Below are positions 1 to 6,221 of a stretch of 6,221 nucleotides of DNA, piece by piece. The notes below the pieces were generated by a model. The model worked only from the letters and a program-made list of their open reading frames with translations, was not told where the DNA came from and did no database searches. Within the stretch, counting starts at the first letter, position 1, and the number at the start of each line of letters is the position of its first letter. A program made the position numbers and the translations under genes. The DNA is from Dehalococcoidales bacterium (lineage in GTDB: Bacteria; Chloroflexota; Dehalococcoidia; Dehalococcoidales; ARS1013): NCBI GenBank assembly GCA_002690375.1, contig NZEH01000023.1, positions 1-6,221 on the forward strand, read 5' to 3'.

Positions 1-192
1 CAACAGTCACCGCCTCAGCCGGTTTTACACCTGCTTCTTCAGCCACCAAAGGCTTGGCCTTCCCCGTCCTTTTTGCCTTTGGTTTAGCCGGTTTCTCCTC
101 GATTACTGTTTCAACAGTCACCGCCTCAGCCGGTTTTACACCTGCTTCTTCAGCCACCAAAGGCTTGGCCTTCCCCGTCCTTTTTGCCTTTG
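1..192 (-). repeat. Tandem repeat (111-bp period) in the RpoB C-terminal tail
   Basis: Bases 1-81 and 112-192 are identical over 81 bp, giving a period of 111 bp, or exactly 37 codons. On the rpoB strand each copy encodes the same 26 residues, beginning [10 protein letters not shown] and ending PAEAVTV (residues 1249-1274 and 1286-1311). The two copies are joined by an 11-residue spacer, [11 protein letters not shown]. The window starts inside a copy, and base 1 still fits the start of the next spacer codon, so more copies may lie to the left. Identity at the DNA level, including third codon positions, points to recent duplication, gene conversion or an assembly artefact. Confidence 0.93.
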
Positions 193-331
193 TCTCCTTT
201 ATTTCTTCTCCTCTCTGAGTTATCTCAAGGGCTGTAGAAGACGATTCCTGAGTAGCTTCAGGCTTCGTTTCCAGTTCTTCAGCAGTCTCTTTAATTTCCT
301 CAGAAGGAGCTACCTTTTCCTCCTCATTAAT
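1..331 (-). other. Low-complexity C-terminal extension of RpoB
   Basis: This is the part of rpoB beyond the conserved beta-subunit C-terminus, which ends at ...SLGLAIEV near base 332. The visible extension is 110 residues long. Its first half (about residues 1202-1248) is acidic, rich in Glu, Thr and Ser, and contains EEIKET twice. The second half is basic and rich in Lys, Ala and Pro, and carries the 37-residue repeat. No globular domain or membrane segment is apparent, so it is probably disordered. Its function is unknown. It could be a free tail or a linker into a following domain. Confidence 0.85.
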
Positions 332-3300
332 CACTTCAATAGCCAGCCCCAAACTCTGCAACTCCTTAACCAGAACCTTGAAGGATTCTGGCACACCAGG
401 TGTCACAATATCCTCGCCCTTCACTATAGCCTCATAGGTTTTAGCTCGCCCGGTGATATCATCAGATTTAATAGTCAGTGCTTCCTGAAGATTATGGGCC
501 GCCCCATAGGCCTCAAGTGACCATACCTCCATTTCACCAAAGCGTTGACCGCCAAACTGAGCTTTACCTCCTAAAGGCTGTTGGGAAATTAAAGAATATG
601 GGCCAGTAGCCCGAGCGTGCACCTTATCCTCAACCAAATGGATGAGCTTCATCATGTATATATAACCCACTGTCACCGGCCGATCAAATGTATCACCGGT
701 ACGGCCGTCACGGAGCATAGCCTTGCCACTGATGGGCAATGGCAGATGCCTTTTAGTAGCCATTTTGCCCACTGCCTGTTCTAATTCCTCAAGGCTAAGG
801 TTACGGTCATCTCCACCCTGCTGCTTGAGCCACAGACGCAGGCAAACCTCCCTTGCCTCTCCCCGGCAGTCATCGCTGAATACCCTGTTCCCGTCATAGC
901 CTTGACTATTCAGCCACCCCTTAGCCACCTCCAGTTGCACAAATGGGTTGTTTTTATCAACGTCAAAGCTAACCGCCCCCGCTTTTTGCACCAGCCATCT
1001 TCTAGCCAAGGCGTCTTCAATAGCAGTATCATCAGCACCGTCAAAGACAGGGGTAAGCACTTTGAAACCCAGCATTTCGGCAGCCCAGCCGAGGTGGGTT
1101 TCCAAAATTTGCCCCAGATTCATCCGTGACGGTACGCCTATAGGATTAAGGATAATATCTATCGGCCTACCATCGGGAAGGAAGGGCATATCCTCAGCCG
1201 GAGCAACAATAGAAATAACCCCCTTGTTACCATGTCGCCCTGCTAACTTATCGCCTACGGAAATTATCCGTTTCTGAGCTACCCAGACCTGTACCCATTT
1301 ATTAACCCTGACCGGCAGCTCATCACCGGCTTCACGGGAGAAAACTCTGACATTTATCACCTTGCCCCACTCGCCATGAGGCATTCGTAGAGAGGTATCT
1401 TTCACCTCACGGGCTTTCTCCCCAAAGATAGCTCGTAAGAGCTTCTCTTCAGCCGATAGCTCAGTCTCCCACTTAGGGGTGATTTTACCGACCAAGATAT
1501 CGCTTGGCCCTACCTCAGCACCAATCCGCACGATACCGTCTTCATCAAGTTCGCGCAGGCTCTCCTCACCCACATTAGGTATGTCTCTGGTGATTTCTTC
1601 AGGCCCCAACTTGATACTCCGAGCTTCAACCTCATGCTTGGAAACATGAATTGAGGTAAATTTATCCGCCTCAACCAGGCGACTACTTATAATGATGGCA
1701 TCCTCAAAGTTATATCCTCCCCAGCTCATAAAGGCACACAGTACATTCTGCCCTAGTGCCAGCTCCCCCTGTTCCGTAGCTGAGCTATCAACTAAAACCT
1801 GTCCCGATTCAACACGCTGCCCCTTGCTTACTATCGGGCGCTGATTGATACAAGTCCCCTGATTGGTGCGGACAAATTTCATTAACGAGTAGATATCTTC
1901 TTCACCATTATCTCCGGTAACCTTAATCTGCGAGCTGGTAACCGAACTTACTATCCCGGCATTCTTGGCAAACAGCACCTGCCCACTGTAGCGAGCAGCT
2001 TCTACTTCCATGCCGGTAGCCACCAAAGGTGACTCAGGGCAGAGCAGGGGCACAGACTGCCGCTGCATATTAGCGCCCATCAGGGCACGATTAGCGTCAT
2101 TGTGCTCCAGAAATGGTATTAGTGATGCGGCAACACTAAATATCTGCTTGGGTGATACGTCCATAAAATCAATCTTAGCCGGTGCCGCATGCAGATATTG
2201 GTCACCCAGTCTGGCTTCAACCTTTTCATCCATAAATTGGCTATTTTCACTAAGCCGGGCATTGGCTTGAGCAATGACACATTTATCCTCCTTATTGGCC
2301 GGTAAATATGCAATCTCATCAGAGACAAAGGGCACCACCGTTATCATTCTAGGAGCAAGTTCGGCCAGTTTGGTAGCAAGCTTGGATGTTATTTTAGTAC
2401 CAGTCTTGACTACGGTTTTTCCCTTATCGTCAAGCACCACTCCCCCAACTTGCCTGCCTACCAGCCCTTTATAAGAATTTTTAAGCTGGCTGATAACTCT
2501 ACGGTAGGGTGTCTCAATAAAACCATAGCGATTAATTCGACCATAGGCCGCCAAAGAGCCGATCAGACCGATATTAGGTCCCTCCGGGGTCTCAATAGGA
2601 CAGATTCTACCGTAGTGAGAAAAATGGACATCGCGAACATCAAAGCCGGCACGCTCACGAGACAAGCCCCCAGGCCCCATCGCCGACAGACGGCGTTTAT
2701 GGGTTAGTTCAGCCAGCGGGTTGGTCTGGTCCATGAATTGCGACAGTTGCGAGCCACCAAAGAATTCCCTGATAGCGGCTACTATCGGACGTATGTTTAC
2801 CAGAGCACCCGGAGTAATCGCATCAGTGCTAACAATGCTCATTCGCTCCCTAGCAACTCGCTGAAGGCGGGCTAACCCAATACGGAACTGGTTTTGAATC
2901 AGTTCACCAACAGTACGTACCCGCCGATTCCCCAGATGGTCAATATCATCGGCGGCGTCATCACCATTATTAATCATGACAATGTGCCTAACTATCTCGA
3001 CAATATCTTCCTTTGTTAGCGCCCGCTCGTCCTCCCCAATCTTACCTTCAAGCCCTAATCGCTGGTTAAGCTTGTAGCGACCAACAATTCCCAAGTCATA
3101 ATGCCGACAATTAAAGAATAGGTTAGTTATTAGTTTCTTGGCATTGTCCATGTTAGGCGGATCCCCGGGGCGTACCCTTCTATAGATGTCAATCAACGCC
3201 TCAGACTTGTCTCTAACCAATGGTTCCCGCTCCATCGTTTGCCGGATAAAACTGTGTTCCGCAGAGCGATCCTCTTTAGAGAACATTTCCAAAAGCTTCT

Positions 3301-3934
3301 CATCGCTACCATAACCAATAGCCCGCAAGAATGTGGTAACTGGAAATTTACGCCGGCCGTCTATCTTGACCGAAATTATATCCCGACTACTGGTCCCAAA
3401 CTCCAGCCAGGCTCCACGGCTAGGGATTAGATTAGCATGGCATAATTGGCGACCACTGGCGGCATCTTCTTCGGTGGTGAAATAGACACCAGGTGAACGA
3501 AGTAGCTGAGACACTATAACTCTCTCTGTTCCGCTGGTAACAAAAGTACCCTGAGCCGTCATCAAGGGGATGTCACCAAAGAATAAGTCAAATGGTTCCT
3601 TGATTTCCCCGGTCCCTTTAACCAGCAACCTTGCCTTAACATACAGCAGCACTGAATAGGTTTGGTCGCGCTGGTAACATTCTTGCTCGCTGTAACGAGG
3701 CTCACGGAACTCATAACCAATGAAACTGAGTTCCAACCTGTTGCCATTGAAGTCCTTGATGGGAGATACCTCTTCCAGTAATTGCTTTATGCCTTCCTCT
3801 TGAAACCACTGGAATGAATCTAATTGGACTTCAATCAAATTGGGAACATCCATTATCTGTGGTAACTTGGAATAAGATTTTCTAAACACAGAATGTTTTT
3901 CCCTTTCGGAAAGTGTTGGTGACTCAGATACCAT
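1..3934 (-). CDS. rpoB: DNA-directed RNA polymerase subunit beta, 3' end outside the window
   Basis: This encodes the beta subunit of RNA polymerase, which forms one side of the active-site cleft and the rifampicin pocket. The frame is open for 1311 codons from ATG 3934 to the left edge, with no stop. Family motifs appear in order: GDIPLM and [10 protein letters not shown] (residues 120-144), the rifampicin region SQLSQFMDQ...[13 protein letters not shown] (about 395-423), [11 protein letters not shown] (448-458), GGYNFEDA (739-746), [13 protein letters not shown] with the catalytic-site lysines K896 and K904 (E. coli K1065 and K1073), and [17 protein letters not shown] ending at 1138. The conserved core ends near residue 1201. 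It is followed by at least 110 residues of Glu/Lys/Ala/Pro-rich tail with a tandem repeat, which most RpoB proteins lack. The start is supported by GGGAG five bases upstream and by the usual distance to the first conserved block. rpoC probably follows beyond the left edge (inference). Identity is certain; the true C-terminus is unknown. Confidence 0.98.
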   Translation of the reverse strand, partial: MVSESPTLSEREKHSVFRKSYSKLPQIMDVPNLIEVQLDSFQWFQEEGIKQLLEEVSPIKDFNGNRLELSFIGYEFREPRYSEQECYQRDQTYSVLLYVKARLLVKGTGEIKEPFDLFFGDIPLMTAQGTFVTSGTERVIVSQLLRSPGVYFTTEEDAASGRQLCHANLIPSRGAWLEFGTSSRDIISVKIDGRRKFPVTTFLRAIGYGSDEKLLEMFSKEDRSAEHSFIRQTMEREPLVRDKSEALIDIYRRVRPGDPPNMDNAKKLITNLFFNCRHYDLGIVGRYKLNQRLGLEGKIGEDERALTKEDIVEIVRHIVMINNGDDAADDIDHLGNRRVRTVGELIQNQFRIGLARLQRVARERMSIVSTDAITPGALVNIRPIVAAIREFFGGSQLSQFMDQTNPLAELTHKRRLSAMGPGGLSRERAGFDVRDVHFSHYGRICPIETPEGPNIGLIGSLAAYGRINRYGFIETPYRRVISQLKNSYKGLVGRQVGGVVLDDKGKTVVKTGTKITSKLATKLAELAPRMITVVPFVSDEIAYLPANKEDKCVIAQANARLSENSQFMDEKVEARLGDQYLHAAPAKIDFMDVSPKQIFSVAASLIPFLEHNDANRALMGANMQRQSVPLLCPESPLVATGMEVEAARYSGQVLFAKNAGIVSSVTSSQIKVTGDNGEEDIYSLMKFVRTNQGTCINQRPIVSKGQRVESGQVLVDSSATEQGELALGQNVLCAFMSWGGYNFEDAIIISSRLVEADKFTSIHVSKHEVEARSIKLGPEEITRDIPNVGEESLRELDEDGIVRIGAEVGPSDILVGKITPKWETELSAEEKLLRAIFGEKAREVKDTSLRMPHGEWGKVINVRVFSREAGDELPVRVNKWVQVWVAQKRIISVGDKLAGRHGNKGVISIVAPAEDMPFLPDGRPIDIILNPIGVPSRMNLGQILETHLGWAAEMLGFKVLTPVFDGADDTAIEDALARRWLVQKAGAVSFDVDKNNPFVQLEVAKGWLNSQGYDGNRVFSDDCRGEAREVCLRLWLKQQGGDDRNLSLEELEQAVGKMATKRHLPLPISGKAMLRDGRTGDTFDRPVTVGYIYMMKLIHLVEDKVHARATGPYSLISQQPLGGKAQFGGQRFGEMEVWSLEAYGAAHNLQEALTIKSDDITGRAKTYEAIVKGEDIVTPGVPESFKVLVKELQSLGLAIEVINEEEKVAPSEEIKETAEELETKPEATQESSSTALEITQRGEEIKETKAKRTGKAKPLVAEEAGVKPAEAVTVETVIEEKPAKPKAKRTGKAKPLVAEEAGVKPAEAVTV
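2640..2770 (-). other. Rifampicin-resistance-determining region of rpoB, wild-type-like
   Basis: This segment encodes cluster I of the rifampicin pocket. The residues most often mutated in resistant bacteria have the sensitive-type identity: Q399, D402, H412 and S417 (E. coli Q513, D516, H526 and S531). R426 (R540) and, outside this segment, I458 (I572) are also conserved. Differences from E. coli are G394 at the S508 position and M419 at the L533 position. From this genotype I would predict a rifampicin-binding pocket, but no phenotype can be read from sequence alone. Confidence 0.85.
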
Positions 3935-3939
3935 CTCTA

Positions 3940-3944
3940 CTCCC
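3940..3944 (-). promoter_or_regulatory. Ribosome binding site of rpoB
   Basis: GGGAG on the minus strand lies five bases before ATG 3934. It supports this start over later in-frame methionine codons. Confidence 0.7.
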
Positions 3945-4054
3945 TAAATAGACGTGCCAAAACCGCTTGCTTTAATGCGAATGCACAACACGAAGCGTGC
4001 CTAGTGGAAAAACATAACAGGGTGAAACCTTAAGAGGCATAATTTCGATCTATG

Positions 4055-4083
4055 ATAATACACCTATTAATACTATTTGTCAA
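4055..4083 (-). promoter_or_regulatory. Sigma-70-type promoter for rpoB
   Basis: Read on the minus strand, a perfect -35 box TTGACA (4083-4078) is followed by a 17-bp spacer and a -10 box TATTAT (4060-4055), one mismatch from TATAAT. Transcription would start near 4048, giving an rpoB leader of roughly 114 nt. The consensus quality and ideal spacing fit strong constitutive expression of an RNA polymerase gene. It also suggests rpoB is transcribed independently of any ribosomal-protein operon here. Confidence 0.85.
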
Positions 4084-4119
4084 GTGCCATCCACATCTAA
4101 GAGAATGTAGACCTCGCAG

Positions 4120-4148
4120 TTGATGTCAAATCACACCTGTGGTAGTAT
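4120..4148 (+). promoter_or_regulatory. Candidate promoter for ribF-tyrS
   Basis: TTGATG (4120-4125) and TAGTAT (4143-4148) are separated by 17 bp, each with two mismatches to the sigma-70 consensus. Transcription would start near 4155, leaving a leader of about 100 nt before ribF. A second, weaker possibility is the TATTAT at 4221-4226, with no good -35 box, which would start transcription downstream of the hairpin at 4176-4200. The sequence alone does not decide between them. Confidence 0.45.
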
Positions 4149-4175
4149 TGAAACACTTCAGATACAGTAGCTACA

Positions 4176-4200
4176 GGGGGTTAAATTAAATCCCCTTTTT
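4176..4200 (+). terminator. Terminator-like hairpin in the ribF leader
   Basis: GGGGGTT (4176-4182) can pair with AATCCCC (4189-4195), a 7-bp stem with one G-U pair and a 6-base loop. It is followed directly by TTTTT (4196-4200). On the plus strand this has the form of a short intrinsic terminator; on the minus strand no T-run follows. Because rpoB diverges from this point, no upstream gene needs a terminator here. It may therefore be a leader attenuator for ribF, or a block to antisense transcription coming out of rpoB. The stem is short, so activity is uncertain. Confidence 0.45.
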
Positions 4201-4242
4201 ATATATCCCCTGCTATCTAGTATTATGATATATTCTGGCTTC

Positions 4243-4246
4243 AGGG
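4243..4246 (+). promoter_or_regulatory. Ribosome binding site of ribF
   Basis: AGGG lies seven bases before ATG 4254. It is a modest Shine-Dalgarno match that supports this start. Confidence 0.55.
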
Positions 4247-4253
4247 TAAATTT

Positions 4254-5180
4254 ATGTCGCTAGAGGAAGAGCTAGCCGGGCTGTCACCAAAAAAAGAAAC
4301 ACTGCTAAGTGTCGGCGTCTTTGACGGAGTGCACCTTGGTCATAAACATCTGTTCAAACAACTAACACGGCAGGCTAGAGAGCAGAATTTAATTAGCGGA
4401 GTGATAACTTTTAAGCAGCACCCACAAGAAGTACTATCACCCCAAACCAAACTGCGCTTCTTAACCAGCCTAGAACAAAGAATCAGGCTTATTAAGAACG
4501 AAGGAGTTAAAATCGTCATTACCCTATCTTTCACACTGGAGCTAGCTCAGATGAACGCCCGTCAATTTGTTAGTCACCTGGAGAAACATCTTGGAATGCG
4601 CGGAGTGATAATTGGGTCTGACTTTACTCTGGGACGAAACCGGGAAGGCAACATTGATACTCTACGCACGTTGGGACAGACTATGGACTTCAGCGTAACA
4701 GTGGTTCCACCAGCAACAATACACGGAGAGGTCGTAAGTAGCACCGCTATCAGAAATGCTCTAGCTAGAGGTGATATGAAAAAGGTGAATGATATGTTCG
4801 GTCACTACTTCAACCTTGAAGGGCATGTTATCACCGGAAGTAGCCGAGGCGTAGAGTTAGGCTTCCCCACTGCCAATCTAAACATTGATCCACAGCAGGC
4901 GCTGCCGGCAGATGGGGTTTACGCCACCTGGAGCTATAATGATAACCATGCATACCAATCAGTGACCAATATCGGTAAAAGGCCTACTTTTGGTAGTGGT
5001 GAACGAACCGTAGAGGTTCATATCCTTGACTATCAGGGTAACCTATATCGGCAAGAGCTAAAAATTGATATAATAGAGCGACTGCGCGGTGAAAAGAAGT
5101 TTAGTACCGCTGAGGAGCTAAAAAAGCAAATAGTAGAGGACATAAAACAAAGCAGAATTATATTAAAGGGCGAAAACTAG
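4254..5180 (+). CDS. ribF: Bifunctional riboflavin kinase / FAD synthetase
   Basis: This cytoplasmic enzyme phosphorylates riboflavin to FMN and then adenylylates FMN to FAD, supplying flavin cofactors. The 308-residue product has the usual family length and both domains. The N-terminal FMN adenylyltransferase domain (about 16-180) has the nucleotidyltransferase signature GVFDGVHLGH (21-30), GSDFTLGRNREG (121-132) and VSSTAIR (161-167). The C-terminal flavokinase domain (about 185-305) has GSSRGVELGFPTAN (195-208), whose PTAN segment binds Mg-ATP in characterised members, then VTNIGKRPTFG and VEVHILD. The common GRPY-type sequence at the domain junction is GHYF here, a mild variation. The gene is complete and starts at an ATG with AGGG upstream. 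It diverges from rpoB and precedes tyrS by two bases, so the two are probably cotranscribed, although no metabolic link is evident. Confidence 0.97.
   Translation: MSLEEELAGLSPKKETLLSVGVFDGVHLGHKHLFKQLTRQAREQNLISGVITFKQHPQEVLSPQTKLRFLTSLEQRIRLIKNEGVKIVITLSFTLELAQMNARQFVSHLEKHLGMRGVIIGSDFTLGRNREGNIDTLRTLGQTMDFSVTVVPPATIHGEVVSSTAIRNALARGDMKKVNDMFGHYFNLEGHVITGSSRGVELGFPTANLNIDPQQALPADGVYATWSYNDNHAYQSVTNIGKRPTFGSGERTVEVHILDYQGNLYRQELKIDIIERLRGEKKFSTAEELKKQIVEDIKQSRIILKGEN
5165..5170 (+). promoter_or_regulatory. Weak ribosome binding site of tyrS inside the end of ribF
   Basis: AAAGGG lies within the last codons of ribF, 12 bases before ATG 5183. The spacing is longer than ideal, and the later ATG codons are farther still. 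Start of tyrS translation may depend partly on ribosomes finishing ribF at 5178-5180. Confidence 0.4.
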
Positions 5181-5182
5181 AT

Positions 5183-6221
5183 ATGGATATGGTAAAAATG
5201 TCTCCTAAGGATATTGAAAAATTACTGCAGCGGGGGGTAGCTGATGTCATTGTAAGAGAAGAGCTGGTTGAGCTACTAGGCTCGGGCAAGAAACTGCGTC
5301 TAAAGGAAGGCTTTGACCCCAGTTTCCCCGATATCCACCTGGGGCACATGGTCGCCCTAAAAAAGCTACGGAAGTTTCAGGAATTGGGGCATCAAGTTAT
5401 CCTCATCGTTGGTGATTGGACAGCACAGATTGGTGACCCCAGTGGAGCCTCCATCACCCGACCGATGCTATCTGCCCAACAGGTAAAAGCTAATGCCGAA
5501 ACATATCTGCAACAGTTCTTCAAGATAGTGGATGAGACTCAGACAGAGGTCAGATGGCAAAGCGAATGGTTTGGCAAATTCACCTTGGCTGATGTTATCC
5601 AGCTTACCAGTAAGTTCACTATAGCTCAGCTCCTTCAGCGAGATGATTTCAGCAAAAGATATAGCGCTGGGCAACCGATAACGATGACTGAATTTCTCTA
5701 TCCTCTACTTCAAGCCTATGATTCGGTAGCTATTCAGTCTGATATTGAATTTGGCGGCACCGATCAGGAGTTTAATCTACTGGTTGGTAGGAAGCTACAA
5801 TCAATGGTAGGCCAACGTCCACAGCAACTTCTTTTAGTCCCCATCCTCACCGGCACCGACGGTAGCCAGAAGATGAGCAAAAGTCTGGGCAACTATATCG
5901 GCGTCGCCGAGCCACCCGAGGAAATATACGGCAAGGTAATGTCTATCCCGGATAACATTATCCTAGATTATTTTAAACTGGTAACCGATATCTCTAACCA
6001 AGAACTTGATGAATTTAAGCAGGAGCTCGAGAATGAAACTGTCAACCCGATGGAGCTTAAAAAACGATTGGCCAGAGAAATCGTAAGCCAACTCTACGAC
6101 CGGAAAGCGGCTAGCGAGGCAGATGAGGAATTTAAAAAAGTAGTGCAGAAAAAAGAAATGCCAAAGGAGATACCTGAATATCGTGTCTCCTTTGATCAAT
6201 TTAAGGCGGTCGAATTATCTC
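5183..6221 (+). CDS. tyrS: Tyrosyl-tRNA synthetase, TyrZ-type (type 2), 3' end outside the window
   Basis: This class I aminoacyl-tRNA synthetase attaches tyrosine to tRNA-Tyr in the cytoplasm. The visible 346 codons contain the catalytic Rossmann domain: GFDPSFPDIHLGH with the HIGH-type motif HLGH (52-55), GDWTAQIGDPSG (77-88), the substrate-pocket segments YPLLQAYDS (173-181) and GGTDQEFN (191-198), and the KMSKS loop KMSKSLGNYIG (from residue 230). HLGH with the GDxTAxIGDPxG segment fits the TyrZ subfamily rather than the classical TyrS subfamily. Family members are about 400 residues long, so roughly the last 50-60, normally the tRNA-binding S4 domain, lie beyond the right edge. ATG 5183 was chosen because AGGG lies 12 bases upstream; ATG codons at 5189 and 5198 are alternatives. 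The two-base gap after the ribF stop suggests translational coupling. Confidence 0.96.
   Translation, partial: MDMVKMSPKDIEKLLQRGVADVIVREELVELLGSGKKLRLKEGFDPSFPDIHLGHMVALKKLRKFQELGHQVILIVGDWTAQIGDPSGASITRPMLSAQQVKANAETYLQQFFKIVDETQTEVRWQSEWFGKFTLADVIQLTSKFTIAQLLQRDDFSKRYSAGQPITMTEFLYPLLQAYDSVAIQSDIEFGGTDQEFNLLVGRKLQSMVGQRPQQLLLVPILTGTDGSQKMSKSLGNYIGVAEPPEEIYGKVMSIPDNIILDYFKLVTDISNQELDEFKQELENETVNPMELKKRLAREIVSQLYDRKAASEADEEFKKVVQKKEMPKEIPEYRVSFDQFKAVELS

Larger units (their letters stand above)
3935..4253. other. Divergent intergenic control region between rpoB and ribF
   Basis: This 319-bp stretch has no convincing gene. It is richer in A+T than the flanking genes. It holds a strong promoter for rpoB, a weaker candidate promoter for ribF, a GC stem followed by five T residues in the ribF leader, and small dyads. 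No complete riboswitch was recognised, including the FMN (RFN) element that might be expected near flavin genes. Confidence 0.85.

Noticed and set aside
902..1277. Overlapping plus-strand open frames of 75 and 109 codons opposite rpoB
   Set aside because: They are antisense to well-conserved RpoB sequence, have no recognisable motifs or ribosome binding sites, and overlap each other in different frames. The same applies to the plus-strand frames at 2010-2707 and 3239-3430.
3562..3747. 61-codon minus-strand frame overlapping the start of rpoB
   Set aside because: It is in a different frame from rpoB, which is strongly conserved through this segment. It is a shadow frame.
4015..4035. Possible FMN riboswitch fragment (CAGGGTGAAACC on the plus strand) upstream of ribF
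   Set aside because: It only resembles one short conserved segment of the RFN element. The remaining conserved blocks and the multi-branched stem are absent, and it lies upstream of the candidate ribF promoter.
3972..4040. 22-codon open frame in the rpoB leader (minus strand, ATG at 4040, TAA at 3972)
   Set aside because: It has no Shine-Dalgarno site and would begin about eight bases from the predicted transcription start. The peptide has no telling composition, and a frame this short is expected by chance.
4101..4129. A second TTGACA on the minus strand (4129-4124) as an additional rpoB promoter
   Set aside because: At 17-bp spacing the -10 position reads ATTCTC, a poor match. The best TATAAT-like hexamer nearby (TACATT) is only 14 bp away.
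5468..6199. Minus-strand open frames opposite tyrS, one with a hydrophobic, Phe-rich stretch
   Set aside because: They are antisense to conserved TyrRS motifs. The Phe/Leu richness is the complement of the Lys/Glu-rich sense codons, and no start signals are present.

Overview
The window holds three protein-coding genes around one divergent intergenic region. The minus strand, from 3934 to the left edge, is rpoB, the RNA polymerase beta subunit, entered from its start codon and cut at its 3' end. The plus strand carries ribF, the bifunctional riboflavin kinase/FAD synthetase (4254-5180, complete), and two bases later tyrS, a TyrZ-type (type 2) tyrosyl-tRNA synthetase (from 5183, cut at the right edge). 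All three are chromosomal housekeeping genes. I found no transfer RNA or ribosomal RNA gene, insertion sequence, CRISPR array, phage gene or defence system.

Organism: a bacterium of intermediate GC content (roughly mid to high 40s percent by eye). The RpoB core is short, about 1200 residues, without large lineage-specific insertions. rpoB is not behind rplL; it has its own promoter and is divergent from ribF-tyrS. From memory this arrangement recalls Dehalococcoides-like Chloroflexota, but that placement is inference and needs a database search.

Layout: 1-330 encodes an unusual low-complexity C-terminal extension of RpoB, with a 111-bp period tandem repeat running off the left edge. 331-3934 is the conserved RpoB core with an intact rifampicin-binding region and catalytic lysines. 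3935-4253 is a 319-bp divergent control region. It has a near-perfect sigma-70 promoter facing rpoB, a weaker candidate promoter facing ribF, and a terminator-like hairpin with a T-run lying between that candidate and the ribF start. 4254-6221 is the ribF-tyrS pair, probably one transcript.

The most notable items are the repeat-containing, open-ended RpoB tail and the possible leader terminator before ribF. I see no convincing new biological system; the rest is ordinary core-genome sequence.
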